From positions 7,888,333-7,952,332 of the forward strand of contig NC_058045.1 in assembly GCF_020085105.1 (NCBI RefSeq): DNA of 64,000 nucleotides, read 5' to 3'. Shown in pieces: positions 48,391 through 60,300 of this stretch. Each line of letters begins with the position of its first letter. The first letter of the stretch is position 1. The position numbers and the translations under genes are program-made. Source of the DNA: Siniperca chuatsi (taxonomy: Eukaryota > Chordata > Actinopteri > Centrarchiformes > Sinipercidae). The notes beneath the pieces are model-generated. The model made no database searches. It saw only the letters and a program-made list of their open reading frames with translations, and was not told where the DNA came from.

Positions 48391-51300
48391 TTAGGGTCTC
48401 ACACCTGCTAATAGAGAGAGAGACAGACATTAGTCAATGCATCCATCATTTAAACTGCATAACTTATCAAAGTTTATTAGGTGTTAAACGAGATTAGTCT
48501 CAGGGCTGTTAATCAGTGCTTTTACAGCCATACTTCTCTATGTATATGCTGTATGTGCATGTGTGTTTGCACATCAGAGCCAGTTCTACTATTGCTGACA
48601 TTTACCCTGCAGTCAAAGCCAGAACACTTGTTTGTGTAATTGAAAGCTATAACTTTGTCGTTTGCCCTTTACTTCATTCCTCAGCGGTCTATTTCGGATG
48701 AAGAAGTGGGGATGGTTACAAACGAGGATAGCTATTTAGGGTCGAAGCTGACACTCGACAAACACTTTTCCATTCCCATTGTTCATGCTTTGCTCAAGCA
48801 ATGTGACTTTTGAACAGGAAGAAGAAAGACAGCCTCATTATGCTAACACCAGCGAATGTTAAAAGTCTTTTTTCATGATTAATGCGCGTTTGGACTGTCC
48901 CTACAGACTGTAGGGATACATGTTAGGTTTTTATCATCAGCACTGAGTGAATAAGCCCAGTGATAGAGCCCGATTTGCTGCTTAAACTGTTAGTAATCCT
49001 CCCCAGCAGTCAGTTGTAATGGGAAAATCAAACAGCTGCACTCTGGCATGCCTAACAGCTCGCTGACACCCTGCGTGGCATTGGACAGCCCAGGTGGCAG
49101 CGGGTGAACAGTGCACTGCAAAGACACGACAGCCATCCCAGGAGTCTGCAAGGTTCTTTATACTGGGAAACAAGGTCAGGGTGAGGGTTTTTTTTAAATA
49201 TAGACCACAGTGCCACAGAGCTGAGCCCGTGCCCAAAAATCTCCAGCAGTAGATTTGATTTACAGTGAGCAGCTATTCTGTAGTGGTTATGAGTCCACAG
49301 GGGACTATACATCAGTCTTGGCCTGCCCCCCTCGTCCAGAAAATGTTTTGGAAGGAGACACATGTCATCTAAATTCTGCTTCCACCAGGACTGATCAAGA
49401 TAAACCCTGATTTAACGTGTAGTTTGTGCACATTTACAGTCAGTGGTGGAGGAAGTATTCAGGTCCTTTAATTAAGGAAAAGTAGAAATACCCCAACATA
49501 AAGATACTTCAGAAGAAGTAAAAGTCCTGCATTTACATCAGTAAAAAAGTACACAAGTATCATCAACAAAATGTACTTAAAGTAATATAGTTTGACATTT
49601 TGGGAATACGCTTGCCAAGAGTTAAATGAGAAGATCGATCTCATGTCTGTCCAAAGAGATGGAGCCAGTAGCCCGTTAGCCTAGCTTTGCATCGGTTAGC
49701 TTAGACCTGGAGACTCCAGGAAGTCATTGCCCCCAGCCAAGTATTAGTCCAGCACACAACTCCTTGTAAAACCCCAAATTGTTGTTTTTACACTTCGTTT
49801 TTTATACGAATTAAACAAGCAAATAGAATGTTTCAGTTAGTGAGCTTTAGAGGTGGACAGAGCCAGGCTAGCTGTTTACCCCCGTTTCCAGTCTTTATGC
49901 TAAGCTAAGCTAATCAGCTGCTGAGGGAAGCTTCATATTTAGCTTCAGAGATGGGAGTGGTATTGTTCTTCTCATCTAACTTTTGGCAAGAAAGTGAATA
50001 ACTGTTTCCAAAAATTTCAAACTATTCCTTTTGAAATATCAAAAGTAAATGTACTCATTATGCAGCAGAATGGCTCCTTTCAGTGTTATATCATTATATA
50101 CTATATTATTTGATTATTATCACTGTGCATTGATGTATGTTCGCAGCATTTTAATGTTGAATATTTTCTGCTGATATGTAATGAAGTAGAAGTATAAAGT
50201 AGAATAAAATGGAAAATACTCAAATACAGAACCTCAGAATTGTTCTTAAGTACAGCCCTTGAGTTAATGTACTTGAATGAAGCTGCTGTACATTTAACCA
50301 CTATTTACAGTCACTTAAGAAACTTACTATTAGTGACAAACTTGCTCTTGCCTCCAACTGCCACCTGTAAACAAAAAGGAAGGAAGGAAAAACGAAGAAA
50401 TAAAGGAAAGGGGGAAGAATAATTCAACAAAAAAACAGTAAACCACATATTTAGTATTGCCTAAACTGATAGTGTTGAAACAATTCCTCAATTTATTCTG
50501 GGATTAATTTTGAGTTTGGGTATGTGGAACACAGGATGAACAGCTTTTGCTTCATTGAAGCTAATGGAGATCCTAATAAAGGAAATCATATAAAAAGCTT
50601 TGTTTGTATCTGTGGACATATCTTAGACTAAGAGAGGTGGGAGTGAGAGTGGTGGAGTGATGTGATTAATATATAACATACTATATAAAACATGCCACAG
50701 AAATGTGCTCATACCCCTAAAGATGGATGTACAGTATTCTACAACATTCCCACAGATCAGATATGGAATTTAATCTATTAGAAACTCTCACATGAAAAAA
50801 AATGGGTTTTTTAAAGAACTGTAGAAAATAGATCATACACAGCATTCAAACATGATATCCTCAAAGTAATGAAACATCCTGTAACAACATATAGCTCACA
50901 TTCATGTGTGAAAGTAATCCATGTTCCCAATAAACAACCACATCAGAGCCAAGGAATACTATTTATGTCCTCAAAGCCAGAGTGGGAACTAATGGTAGCA
51001 TATGCATAATATAGTGTGTATTACACTACGTGTGTGAGAGGCACGAGGAAGGATAAAACAGAAATCCACACCAATGGCAGCCATCTCCTTCATCACATCA
51101 AAAACAGTAATTCCATTTCAGTTTAGGCAACTCAAAGAGAGATTTTTAATTCAAAATACTTTTAACAAGAGATAATTATCATACACAGACTAATGAGTTA
51201 GGGACTGTATGAAAATTATTAGTGGGGGAGGGAGGTTTACTTTATGTTTCACTTTACAAAAAAGCAAGGGCCTCCCCAGTGTTCATTTTTTCTTTGGCCC

Positions 51301-54300
51301 CTCCCCCAGTATTTACAAAAATCATCTACATATGGCCGAACATGCATTTTATGACCTGTTGCGCACAAAAAAGTTTTTGATGTAACTGTAAATTTTTACA
51401 AGAAATCTCACATGGGAAGAATGAAAAGACAATAATACATAAACTCCCCCTTTTCTCACCCCCACCCCTAACAATTTTCAAACAGTCCCTTATTAAAAAA
51501 TTATGTATACAGATTGTAAGTTAATTTGAATTGAATTGACTGAACTGAGAAAGAAACAACCCCAGCGTTGCCAGATTGGACTGACAAAAGGAGCACAATC
51601 AGAGCGTTGGTTGTAATAAACTACATTTGGTCATCGTTATTGGTCATTGCGTGTCGAGATGCACTGACTGAACTGAGTGCCCTGTCAATCTCAATCATAC
51701 AAGATGAGATGGAGAAACAGATTTATTGGAATATAGAAAATCGCCCAAATTGTACAAAAAGTTTCCCAAATGATCACAGCCCACCCAAACCAATTTTTAC
51801 CTGCCCAATTAAAGAAAAAGTAGCCCAAATGGGCGGAAACTGGCCAATCTGGCAACACTGACCCCAATCATGTGTGTTGAGACAGCACAAAAACAGCATA
51901 AACATCACAAAGATCAATCACTCTGTGCCTGTGGAACGTGCATTGAGTGTGATTAATCTGCAAATTACCTCTTCCACCTGTCTATTAGGTAGACTGAATG
52001 AAACAAACAAACAGGACAATGTCATTTTAAATCTTTTAAAGCATTAACATCTCCCCCTCTTTTGCTGTAGAGGTGTGTGTGTTACCTTGGCAGGCGCAGA
52101 GCCCTTCTTTGTTTCCCACATGCCACGCTTGTTACCGATGTCACCTGGTTTCACATCCTGTGACAAATAAAACCAAGCATGACCCTATTAGTCTTATGCA
52201 GTGGTGGAAGAAGTACTCTGATCTTTTACTTAAGCAAAAGTACACAACAGTGTATAAATACTCCTGCATTCAAAAATCACCAGCAAAATATACTTAAAGT
52301 GTCAAAAGTAAAAGTACTCATTATGCAGAATGGCCCATTTCAGAATTATATATATACACATTAATGTGTAAGCATCACTTTAATATTGCAGAAGGTAAAA
52401 GTAGAGCTAATTTTAACTACTTTATATACTACTGGGTAGCTTAATCAATAATAATAATACATCAGAACTTATTCTTTGATTATATTTTGTTTTAATAATA
52501 TGAATCTGCAAAGTCACTAGTAACTAAAGCTCTCAAATAAATGCAGTGGAGTAAAATGTACAATATTTCCCTCTGAAATGTAGTGAAGTAGAAGTTTGAA
52601 GTAGCATAAAATGGAAAATACATAAGTATAGTACAAGTACCTCAACATTGTATTAAATACAGTACTTAAGTAAATGTACTTAGTTACATTCCACCACTGC
52701 AGAAGTATTATCAGAGAAAATCACTCTTTGGTGGAAGGGCCAACAACTCATAGACATCTGAAACGTGACAAGGAGCCCCAAGTAGACACTGCTTTTTTGT
52801 AAGAAGTCATAAGCCAAAAAGGTCTTAAGCAAAGTATTGTATTTTATAAGCCTAACATGTGTTTTTTATGCATCGTACAGTACTGGAGTATATGTACTTC
52901 ATTACTTTCCACCTCTAGCCTTATGCAATTATTTAGTATTTTTTATGTTTCTGACTATTAGTGGTAGTTATGGTGAAATGGGTTTAAAATTGTACCTTTA
53001 CCAGTTTGAAGAGTTGACAAAGAACAGCAGGAAAATTTGAGTAAGGAAAGCTGAGAAAAGGAGTGCAATTGCAAATGGGAAAGAAAGGCAGAAGATAATT
53101 AAACAACAGTATACGAATACAGACATGCATTTAACTGCTGTACAGCTTCGTCCCGTCAGGGGGAGATGTTGGCGTATAAGTAAGGGCAAGGTTATAACCG
53201 CTCCTCTGGCCAAGAAGTTTGACACCAAAGATATCTCGCCCATAAATTTCCATTAGAACAATGTCACACGTCATCCAGCAAGGCTACTCCATATGGACAT
53301 AGTGTAATGTCTCCAGAAGACCTGGTAAGATTAGCAGCTGGTGTCCTACTTTAAGAAAAGGACACAGTGTCTACCAAGTACCCGGTTACAAGTGACCCCC
53401 CCCACACACACACTTATCGGCGCCATAATAAACAAACCAAATTCATCATTCAAGATCCACTTACTTGTTGGCTGTTGTTGTCGGTGTTGTGAAATAGGAT
53501 AATAATGTCTCTGTATGTGACAAATGTGAAGGGAGATGACCTTTTACCCTTGACTGAAGGAGATTTGAAATATGGACTCACAGTGAGATTGAAATATACT
53601 GTTACTGTTTTGGCTTAAAGTGAGTCAAATACAAAAAACTAAAACTGAGATCACTGTTTGAAAGTACTGTTTGGTTTGTGGGCTGTAATATAATCTTGAA
53701 ATACATGTATAGAGTGTCGAAATGGATGTGCAAGGAAGCACGTTGGCATTCAGCCACCTGGCACATAACTGCTGCTCAGTGCTTTGTGGTTATAATAATA
53801 TTCTTCTTCCATCCAATGATTTCCCACAGGTTTAGGCTTAAACACCTATATTAAAGGAGGGTTATTTGGCCTTTGGTAGCAGATGTTGTGAAGTAAACTG
53901 TCCATGTGGTGTCACTAGACTCCAGACAGCAACTTTGTCCAGACTGGGAGCTCAGATATAACGGCTGCAGCCAACAAAAGACTGGCATGTTGATGTGCAA
54001 ATGAGCACATTAGCGTGTACAGAATATCAAGGGATTACTCTATTGAAGTAACACTGGTGTCTAATTTACAATAGTATGTGTGTGTGTGTGAGATCAAGAC
54101 AGGGATTTATCAGGCCTTACTGCTGGCTTTGCTGCAGCTGGTGATGCTGCTGCTGGTTCAGGTGCTGCTGTCTTCTCCGCCTCTGCAGGCTTTGCCATCC
54201 AACTGTTGACACGTCCAGCCACGCCTCCTTTGATACCAGCCACGTCCTGGGAAAAGAGACATCTCAAATACTCAATCAGGTATCAGTAAATCTCTCTATC

Positions 54301-57300
54301 CTTCCCTCTTTCTCTCTTTCTCTCACCTTGTTGGCAGGGGCTGGACTGTCAGAGGAGCTGCCAACGTTGCCTTTCTCCCACATGCTCTTGATGCTGCGTG
54401 TGCCTCCTGTAGGAATATCTGCCAGTGGAGACTTGGGGGATTTGACGTCCTTGTTTCCCTGTGGAAAAAGAGGATGGATTTAATTACTTTTACATGGGCA
54501 AAAACAGAGCTCCACTGAGGATCAGTGCTGGAAAGTAACTAAGTACTTGTAATCAAACAATTTTGAGGTATTTCCATTTTCCATGTTATTTTATACTTCT
54601 ATTCCACTACATTTCAGAGGCAAATATTGAAATGTTTTCTCCACAACATTTATTTGACAGCTATAGTTACTAATTACTTTACAGATCAAGATTTTACATT
54701 AAAAACATAATAAGCTCATAAAATACAAATGCACTGTTAAAGATTAAACCAGCCGTTTCCAACCTTTTTGGCTTACAACCCCTTACAGAAACTCAACGTC
54801 TTGTCGTGTTTAAGATGTCTATGAGTTATCTGTTCCACCAAAAACAGATTTCCCCTCTAAACTTCTCAGATGATGTCATTTAAATAAGTGTTCAAGGCAC
54901 AGAGGTAAAATTATTCAATATCTAACAAAAACAGAAAAGATTCAGTCCAATGTCCAAAAATGGTTTGTAACAAAACAGTTTTTCCTCTTTCCAAACTCGT
55001 TACTCATCTCACATCCCCCCTCAGATTGATCTTAAAACTAGTAGTTAAAACTAACTTGACCAGCTACAACAGTAAAATGCTACTAACACTGATGCATCAG
55101 CAGTCTAATAATGTAATATGTCAAAATATGTCAGTTACAGGGGCATTTCTTTGCTGATTATGCTTCTGTTCTTTTACTTAAGTAGGATTTTGAATGAAGG
55201 ACTTTTACGTGTATTTTTACATTGTTGTATTGGTACTTTTACTTAAGTAAAGGTACCAATCTTCCACCACTGCTGAGGATTGTGAATAAAGTTGTCGGGT
55301 TTCACCTGGATGGCAGAAGTGTACTGGTCCAGTCTGTTGCCGATCTTGGAGACAATTGGAGTGTGAGACACTCTAGCGGCGGTGCTGTGTGGATGAACAA
55401 CACACAGGATTTTGGTATGGCTCACAAATAGTGTGAAAAAAGTGTGTCTGGTTTATTAATTTTGTTTTTATTTTACTGTAAAATACCTTTTATTGCTCAC
55501 CTTTTCTGGGCTGATTTGCTCAAGAATCCTGCCTTCTCCCCGATCTGTACAAAGCAGCATAGTTTAAGGTAATAAACCAGTCTGTCATTGACAAGCACAG
55601 ATAAATTCGGACACAGTCAAGCTGTCCTGACTTCCTTCTTGTCTCCAAGACGACCTCACTGAGAGGCAGACCAGTCCATCCCTGGGAAGGTCTCTCTGTA
55701 CTTGAGCACTATATTGGTTGGTGCTTGAGTGATTGAACTGGAGAATTTGGCTGTCAGGGAGCCAGGATACACACATACACACATAAACACATACACACAG
55801 CTCACACACACACAAAATGAATTATACCTCCCGTGTACGCACAGAGTTACACACACATTTCTCAACATTCCTCCAAAAATACTCCAGCAAGAAAATTACC
55901 CAGTCATGGTCCTGTTCGACAACAACCATATTTGAGTACAGCACAGAAGTCAGCTCGCTTCTTTTTTCTTTTTTTATTCTTGTCAACTCACAATATATGG
56001 GTAATATGAGAGGAATTAACAACAGAAGTTGAAATGGGTACAGCAAAACAAACAACCACATTAGGCCACAAAACATTTTGACCATAGAGGGAAAAGGAGA
56101 ATAACTATGCCTCTTTTGCGATGTCTCACAACTGTAAACAACAAATACAAACAGATCTGTCGTTACTGTCGTCTACGATGTCTGAACCTCTGCTCCTAAA
56201 CTCACCTTTGAGGAGCCTTTGGGACTGATAGTAAAGGCAGGTTTTGTAGAATCTTCCTCCTTCTGTTTCTTCTTTTCTGCTGCCTCCGCCCTCCTTTTCT
56301 CTATCTCCTCCCTCATCCTCTTCCTCTCCTCCTGTTACAAACACCACAATTTGCTATCACACTTTTGTCATGGGTTACAAACTAATTCCTCTTAGGATGA
56401 GTATTTCTCTCTGATCCATGATAAATGGCACATAACCAAATCAAACCAAAGTAAAATTATGCTTTACACCTAATTTCTGAATGTAAAATCCACCCTCACC
56501 TGTTCTTTGGCTTTCTTGTCCTCCAGCTCCTGTTTTTTCTGCCTCTCCTCCTCCTCCATGATCTTCCTCCTCTCCTCTCTCTTCCTCTTCAGCTCCTCCA
56601 GCTCGGCCTCTGCGTCCTGCTGCTTCTGCTTCATCTTCTCAAACTCCTCGCTTTCTGCATTGTTTCGTCTGCGCTTCAGCTCCTGCAGCTTACGCTCGGC
56701 CTCCTTCCGCTCCACGTCATCTGCCCTGGTGGAGGGAACATTGTCCCTGCTCACAAACACACACAATTATCTAATGATCAATACACACAGTATGCGATTT
56801 GAGGGGGGCCGAGAGGGGATGCCATCCCCCTTGTTAGCAAAATGGCCAAAATCCGTCCCCTTTGTTAACCTGCTCAAAAGATGCTCTGTGCTTTGTCTCA
56901 TAGTGGCGCTTCACATTGCTGCTTTTAACAATCGGCAAGATCTCGGAACATATGAGACATACTGGTTTTGAACTGCCTATGGGAAGATTAAATATGTAAG
57001 AGTCTTTCCATTCTTGATTAAACGCTCTGTTTTTGCTTTCTACTTCTCTCATTTAAGAGCACGCCATGTGAAATTGCTTGTCAGACTTGTCTCGTCTCTC
57101 CCTGTGTGTGTGTACCTCACTCACTAACTTGACTCACGGCCGCTAAACCAGTACCGCTGTTAGCTGTTCTCACTTATTTTTTCAGTCAAACCAAATCTTT
57201 GTGCTGCAAATAGTGTTTATTTGATAATATTAACTTAATAATTATACATTATTTCAGACTTTAGGAAATGCCCCTAAAAATCTGTTCAAAGGGAAAAAAA

Positions 57301-60300
57301 TAGGCTATCTTCTGAAAAGAAAAGGCACAAAGGAGTCCTCCTTGTAACATGCTCACAATACTTGCCAGGTATAATGTTGACCATGTTCATCATCTTAGTT
57401 TAGCATGTTAGCATGCTAACATTTGCTAATTAGCACTAAACAGAAAGTACAGCTGAGGCTGATGGGAATGTCACTAGTTTTATAGGTATTTGGTAATAAA
57501 TATATATTGGACAAACTAAAATCTTGACCCAATGATGGCGTCAGATGAAAAGTCAGGGGATCCTCTGGGGATCATGAATGTCTGGACACAATTTCATGGC
57601 AATCCATCCAATAATTTATTGTTATGTATTTCAGTCTCGACCAAAGTGGTGGACCGACCAACATTACAGTCCACAGAGTCACGCCGCTAGAGTGGCAAAA
57701 AAAATACATTTGAATTATCTAATGCCTTTACATAGTGGCAAGTATGTATACAAAAATGAAAAAGAGAGTAGTGTTTGAAAGATGTATGTTCAAAACTTTA
57801 ACATACTGCCATGAGAGGTCTGGCCAACTTTACCTCGATGTCTTCTCTGTTTTCTTAAATCTATTCTCAATGAGAGCTCCGTTCTGTTTGGATGGTTCAT
57901 TCTTACAAAAAGAAGAAAAAAGTTAGACACCACAACACTGTTCCAATTCATATCTTCCATATTAGAGAAGAACGCATTAGGTATGCTGAATGGAAATCAA
58001 TTTTGTTTTACCTTTTCCTTGAAACCAAATCTCTTCGGCTTCTCCTCCTTTACACAGAAGACAGAAATGGAAGAAAATTATTAAAATAATAAAAAACAGC
58101 AGGCTCAGTGGAAACACATAATGTTGTCGAAGCCCACAAAAAAGCCATCAATCTTTGCTGCAATCAAAGGCTGGGCAGTGAATGCAACGCAGATGTAAAC
58201 TGAAGACACATCACAATGTGACATCCCCAATACAACCACCTCTTTAATCCATTTGGCACTCTGACTGCTCAGTAATCTGTGACCACACTGCAAAACCATA
58301 TCATACAGCAAATATCTGCAAAGTGAGAACAAAGCCTGGATAAATCAAATGTGGTCCACCAGTGTCACAGGACTAAGGGTTTGTGTTACATTAAAATGTC
58401 TGTATTCTGTTACTTTACAAATGGGGAAGTTAATACTAGCGTTTTCATTTGCGCTTTCCAGGTTTTTGAAGTGGCTGTTGGTGAAAAGACAAATAAATCA
58501 CATCAATACCTCCTCTTTCTTCTTCTTGTCTTCCACCTCTCTCTTTTGGCACTTGTCCTCTTCCTCTTTTTTCTTCTTCTCTTCAGCCTCCTTTTTCCGC
58601 TTTTCCTCCTCTTCTTTCTTCTTCTTCTCTTCAGCCTCCTTTTTCTGCTTTGCCTCCTCTTCTTTCTTCTTTTCTTCCATCTCCTTTTTCCGTCTCTCCT
58701 CTTCTTTCTTCTTCTTCTCTTCCATCTCTTTCTTCTGCTTTTCTTCCTCCTTTTTCTTCTTCTCTTCCATTTCTTTCTGGCGTTTTTCCTCCTCTTCTTT
58801 CTTCTTCTTTTCCTCCATCTCCTTTTTTCGTTTTGCCTCCTCCTCTATCTTCTGTCTCTCTTCCATCTCCCTTTTCTGTTTTTCTTCTTCCTCTTTTCTC
58901 AGCCTCGCCTCCATTTCCTTTTGTTGTTTTTCCTCCTCTGCCTTCTTCTTCCTTTCCTCCTCCTCCTCCTTTAGCTGCCTTTCTTCTTCCTCTTTCTTGA
59001 GCTTTTCCTCCATTTCCCTTTTTTGCCTTTCTTCCTCTTCTATCCTCAGCTTTTCTTCCATTTCTTTTTGCTGTCTTTCCTCGTCTTCTTTCCTCTTCCT
59101 CTCTTCTTCCTCCCTGTCAACATCAGGAACAGCTTCCTCTTCAGCATCTTTCTTTCCTAAATCGGCCTGCTCAACCTCTACTTCTGTTGCTGCAGCCATC
59201 TCCTCAATCTCCTCCTATAAAATAAGTTACATTTTTGTCAATTTATGTATGTATGCCAACAAAAAAAGTTAGCAGAAATCTAAAATAAGAGACCATACCC
59301 CATTTCTTGTGCTCTCTTTTTATAATCTCACTCCAAACAGTCTTACTCTACATATAAAATCTTACGACATCTTTCACTTTACCTTCTCATCTTCCTTCTT
59401 GTCTTCTTCCTCTTTCCTCCAGGAATTCGTATCAGTGTCTGCCACCTCCTCTTGAGGTGGTTTCACCTGCTTCTCCTCCTCCGCTTCCTCTGTGTGTCGC
59501 TGTCTGCTGCTGCTGATGGAGGACTCCTCTTCCAGTGTGCTGTCTGTGCCGTTGGTGGTGCTCATGGTGGGATCAAACTCCTTCTGTCTCTCCATGGCCT
59601 CCTTCATTCTCTTCTGCCTGCGCTCCTCCCTCTTGGCCAGGCGTTCCAGCAAAACCTGGTCATCATCTGCACCTCCAACACTGGTTGTGGTGGAGGATTC
59701 TGTCTCCGTCACACTGTAAGCACATGAAATCCACTTTTTCATGAGAACAGCGGAGCCTGAAATTCAAATCTAATCAAAGCCAAATCTCCAAATCCCCATT
59801 GCAATTAAATGTTTCATCCGATCAAGTGTGATCAACCCACATCAATGTTTCTGAATGGATCTTTCTGCTGTGGCTAACCAGAGGAAAGATTGATCAAAGA
59901 ACCGCACAACCACTGGAGGCAGTTCCAAAATCTGAGGCTGTAGGTGATTAACAATACCCAACATTTTAAATTCATACTTGTGCTGTTGTGGAGAATGTTT
60001 TTCCAAGGTGTCTCACTCTGAAAGAACTTCTTAACTAAGTTGAGCGAGAACAAAATGCATTTAATTAAAAAACTAAAGTTTTTATTTCCCCAGCTGTTTA
60101 ACTGTCTTTACTGTTGAGTATAGAATAATATTTCTTACATGTTCTGTTAATGTATTGTATATGTTTCAATACCTAATGACTATTTTATTTCGGCGGGGTC
60201 TGAGATTTAGCCAAAGATAACTGATAGCAGATCTGCTTAAGCTGCAATTTCATGGTCAATAGATTAACCATTAAAATATCAATGGTGTGTTTTACTGTAA

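Noticed and set aside
48982-49363. Minus-strand frames with Cys/Trp/His-rich content
   Set aside because: No zinc-finger spacing or family match; they lie between cald1 terminal exons without splice support.
56834-57052. Minus-strand frame resembling a zinc-finger/transposase piece (CLICSEILPIVKSSNVKRHY)
   Set aside because: It does resemble a C2H2/BED-type finger of a domesticated or hAT-like gene (C-x2-C ... H-x4-H-like spacing), but it is only 72 residues, has no continuation in flanking frames, and sits inside a cald1 intron. I treat it as a transposon-derived fragment, not a gene.
58349-59272. 307-residue plus-strand open frame rich in Phe, Ser and Leu
   Set aside because: It is the complement of the GAA/GAG/AAG-rich caldesmon helix exon. 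Purine-only codons give TTC/TTT/CTC/TCC on the other strand, which lack stops. No splice context or known domain.
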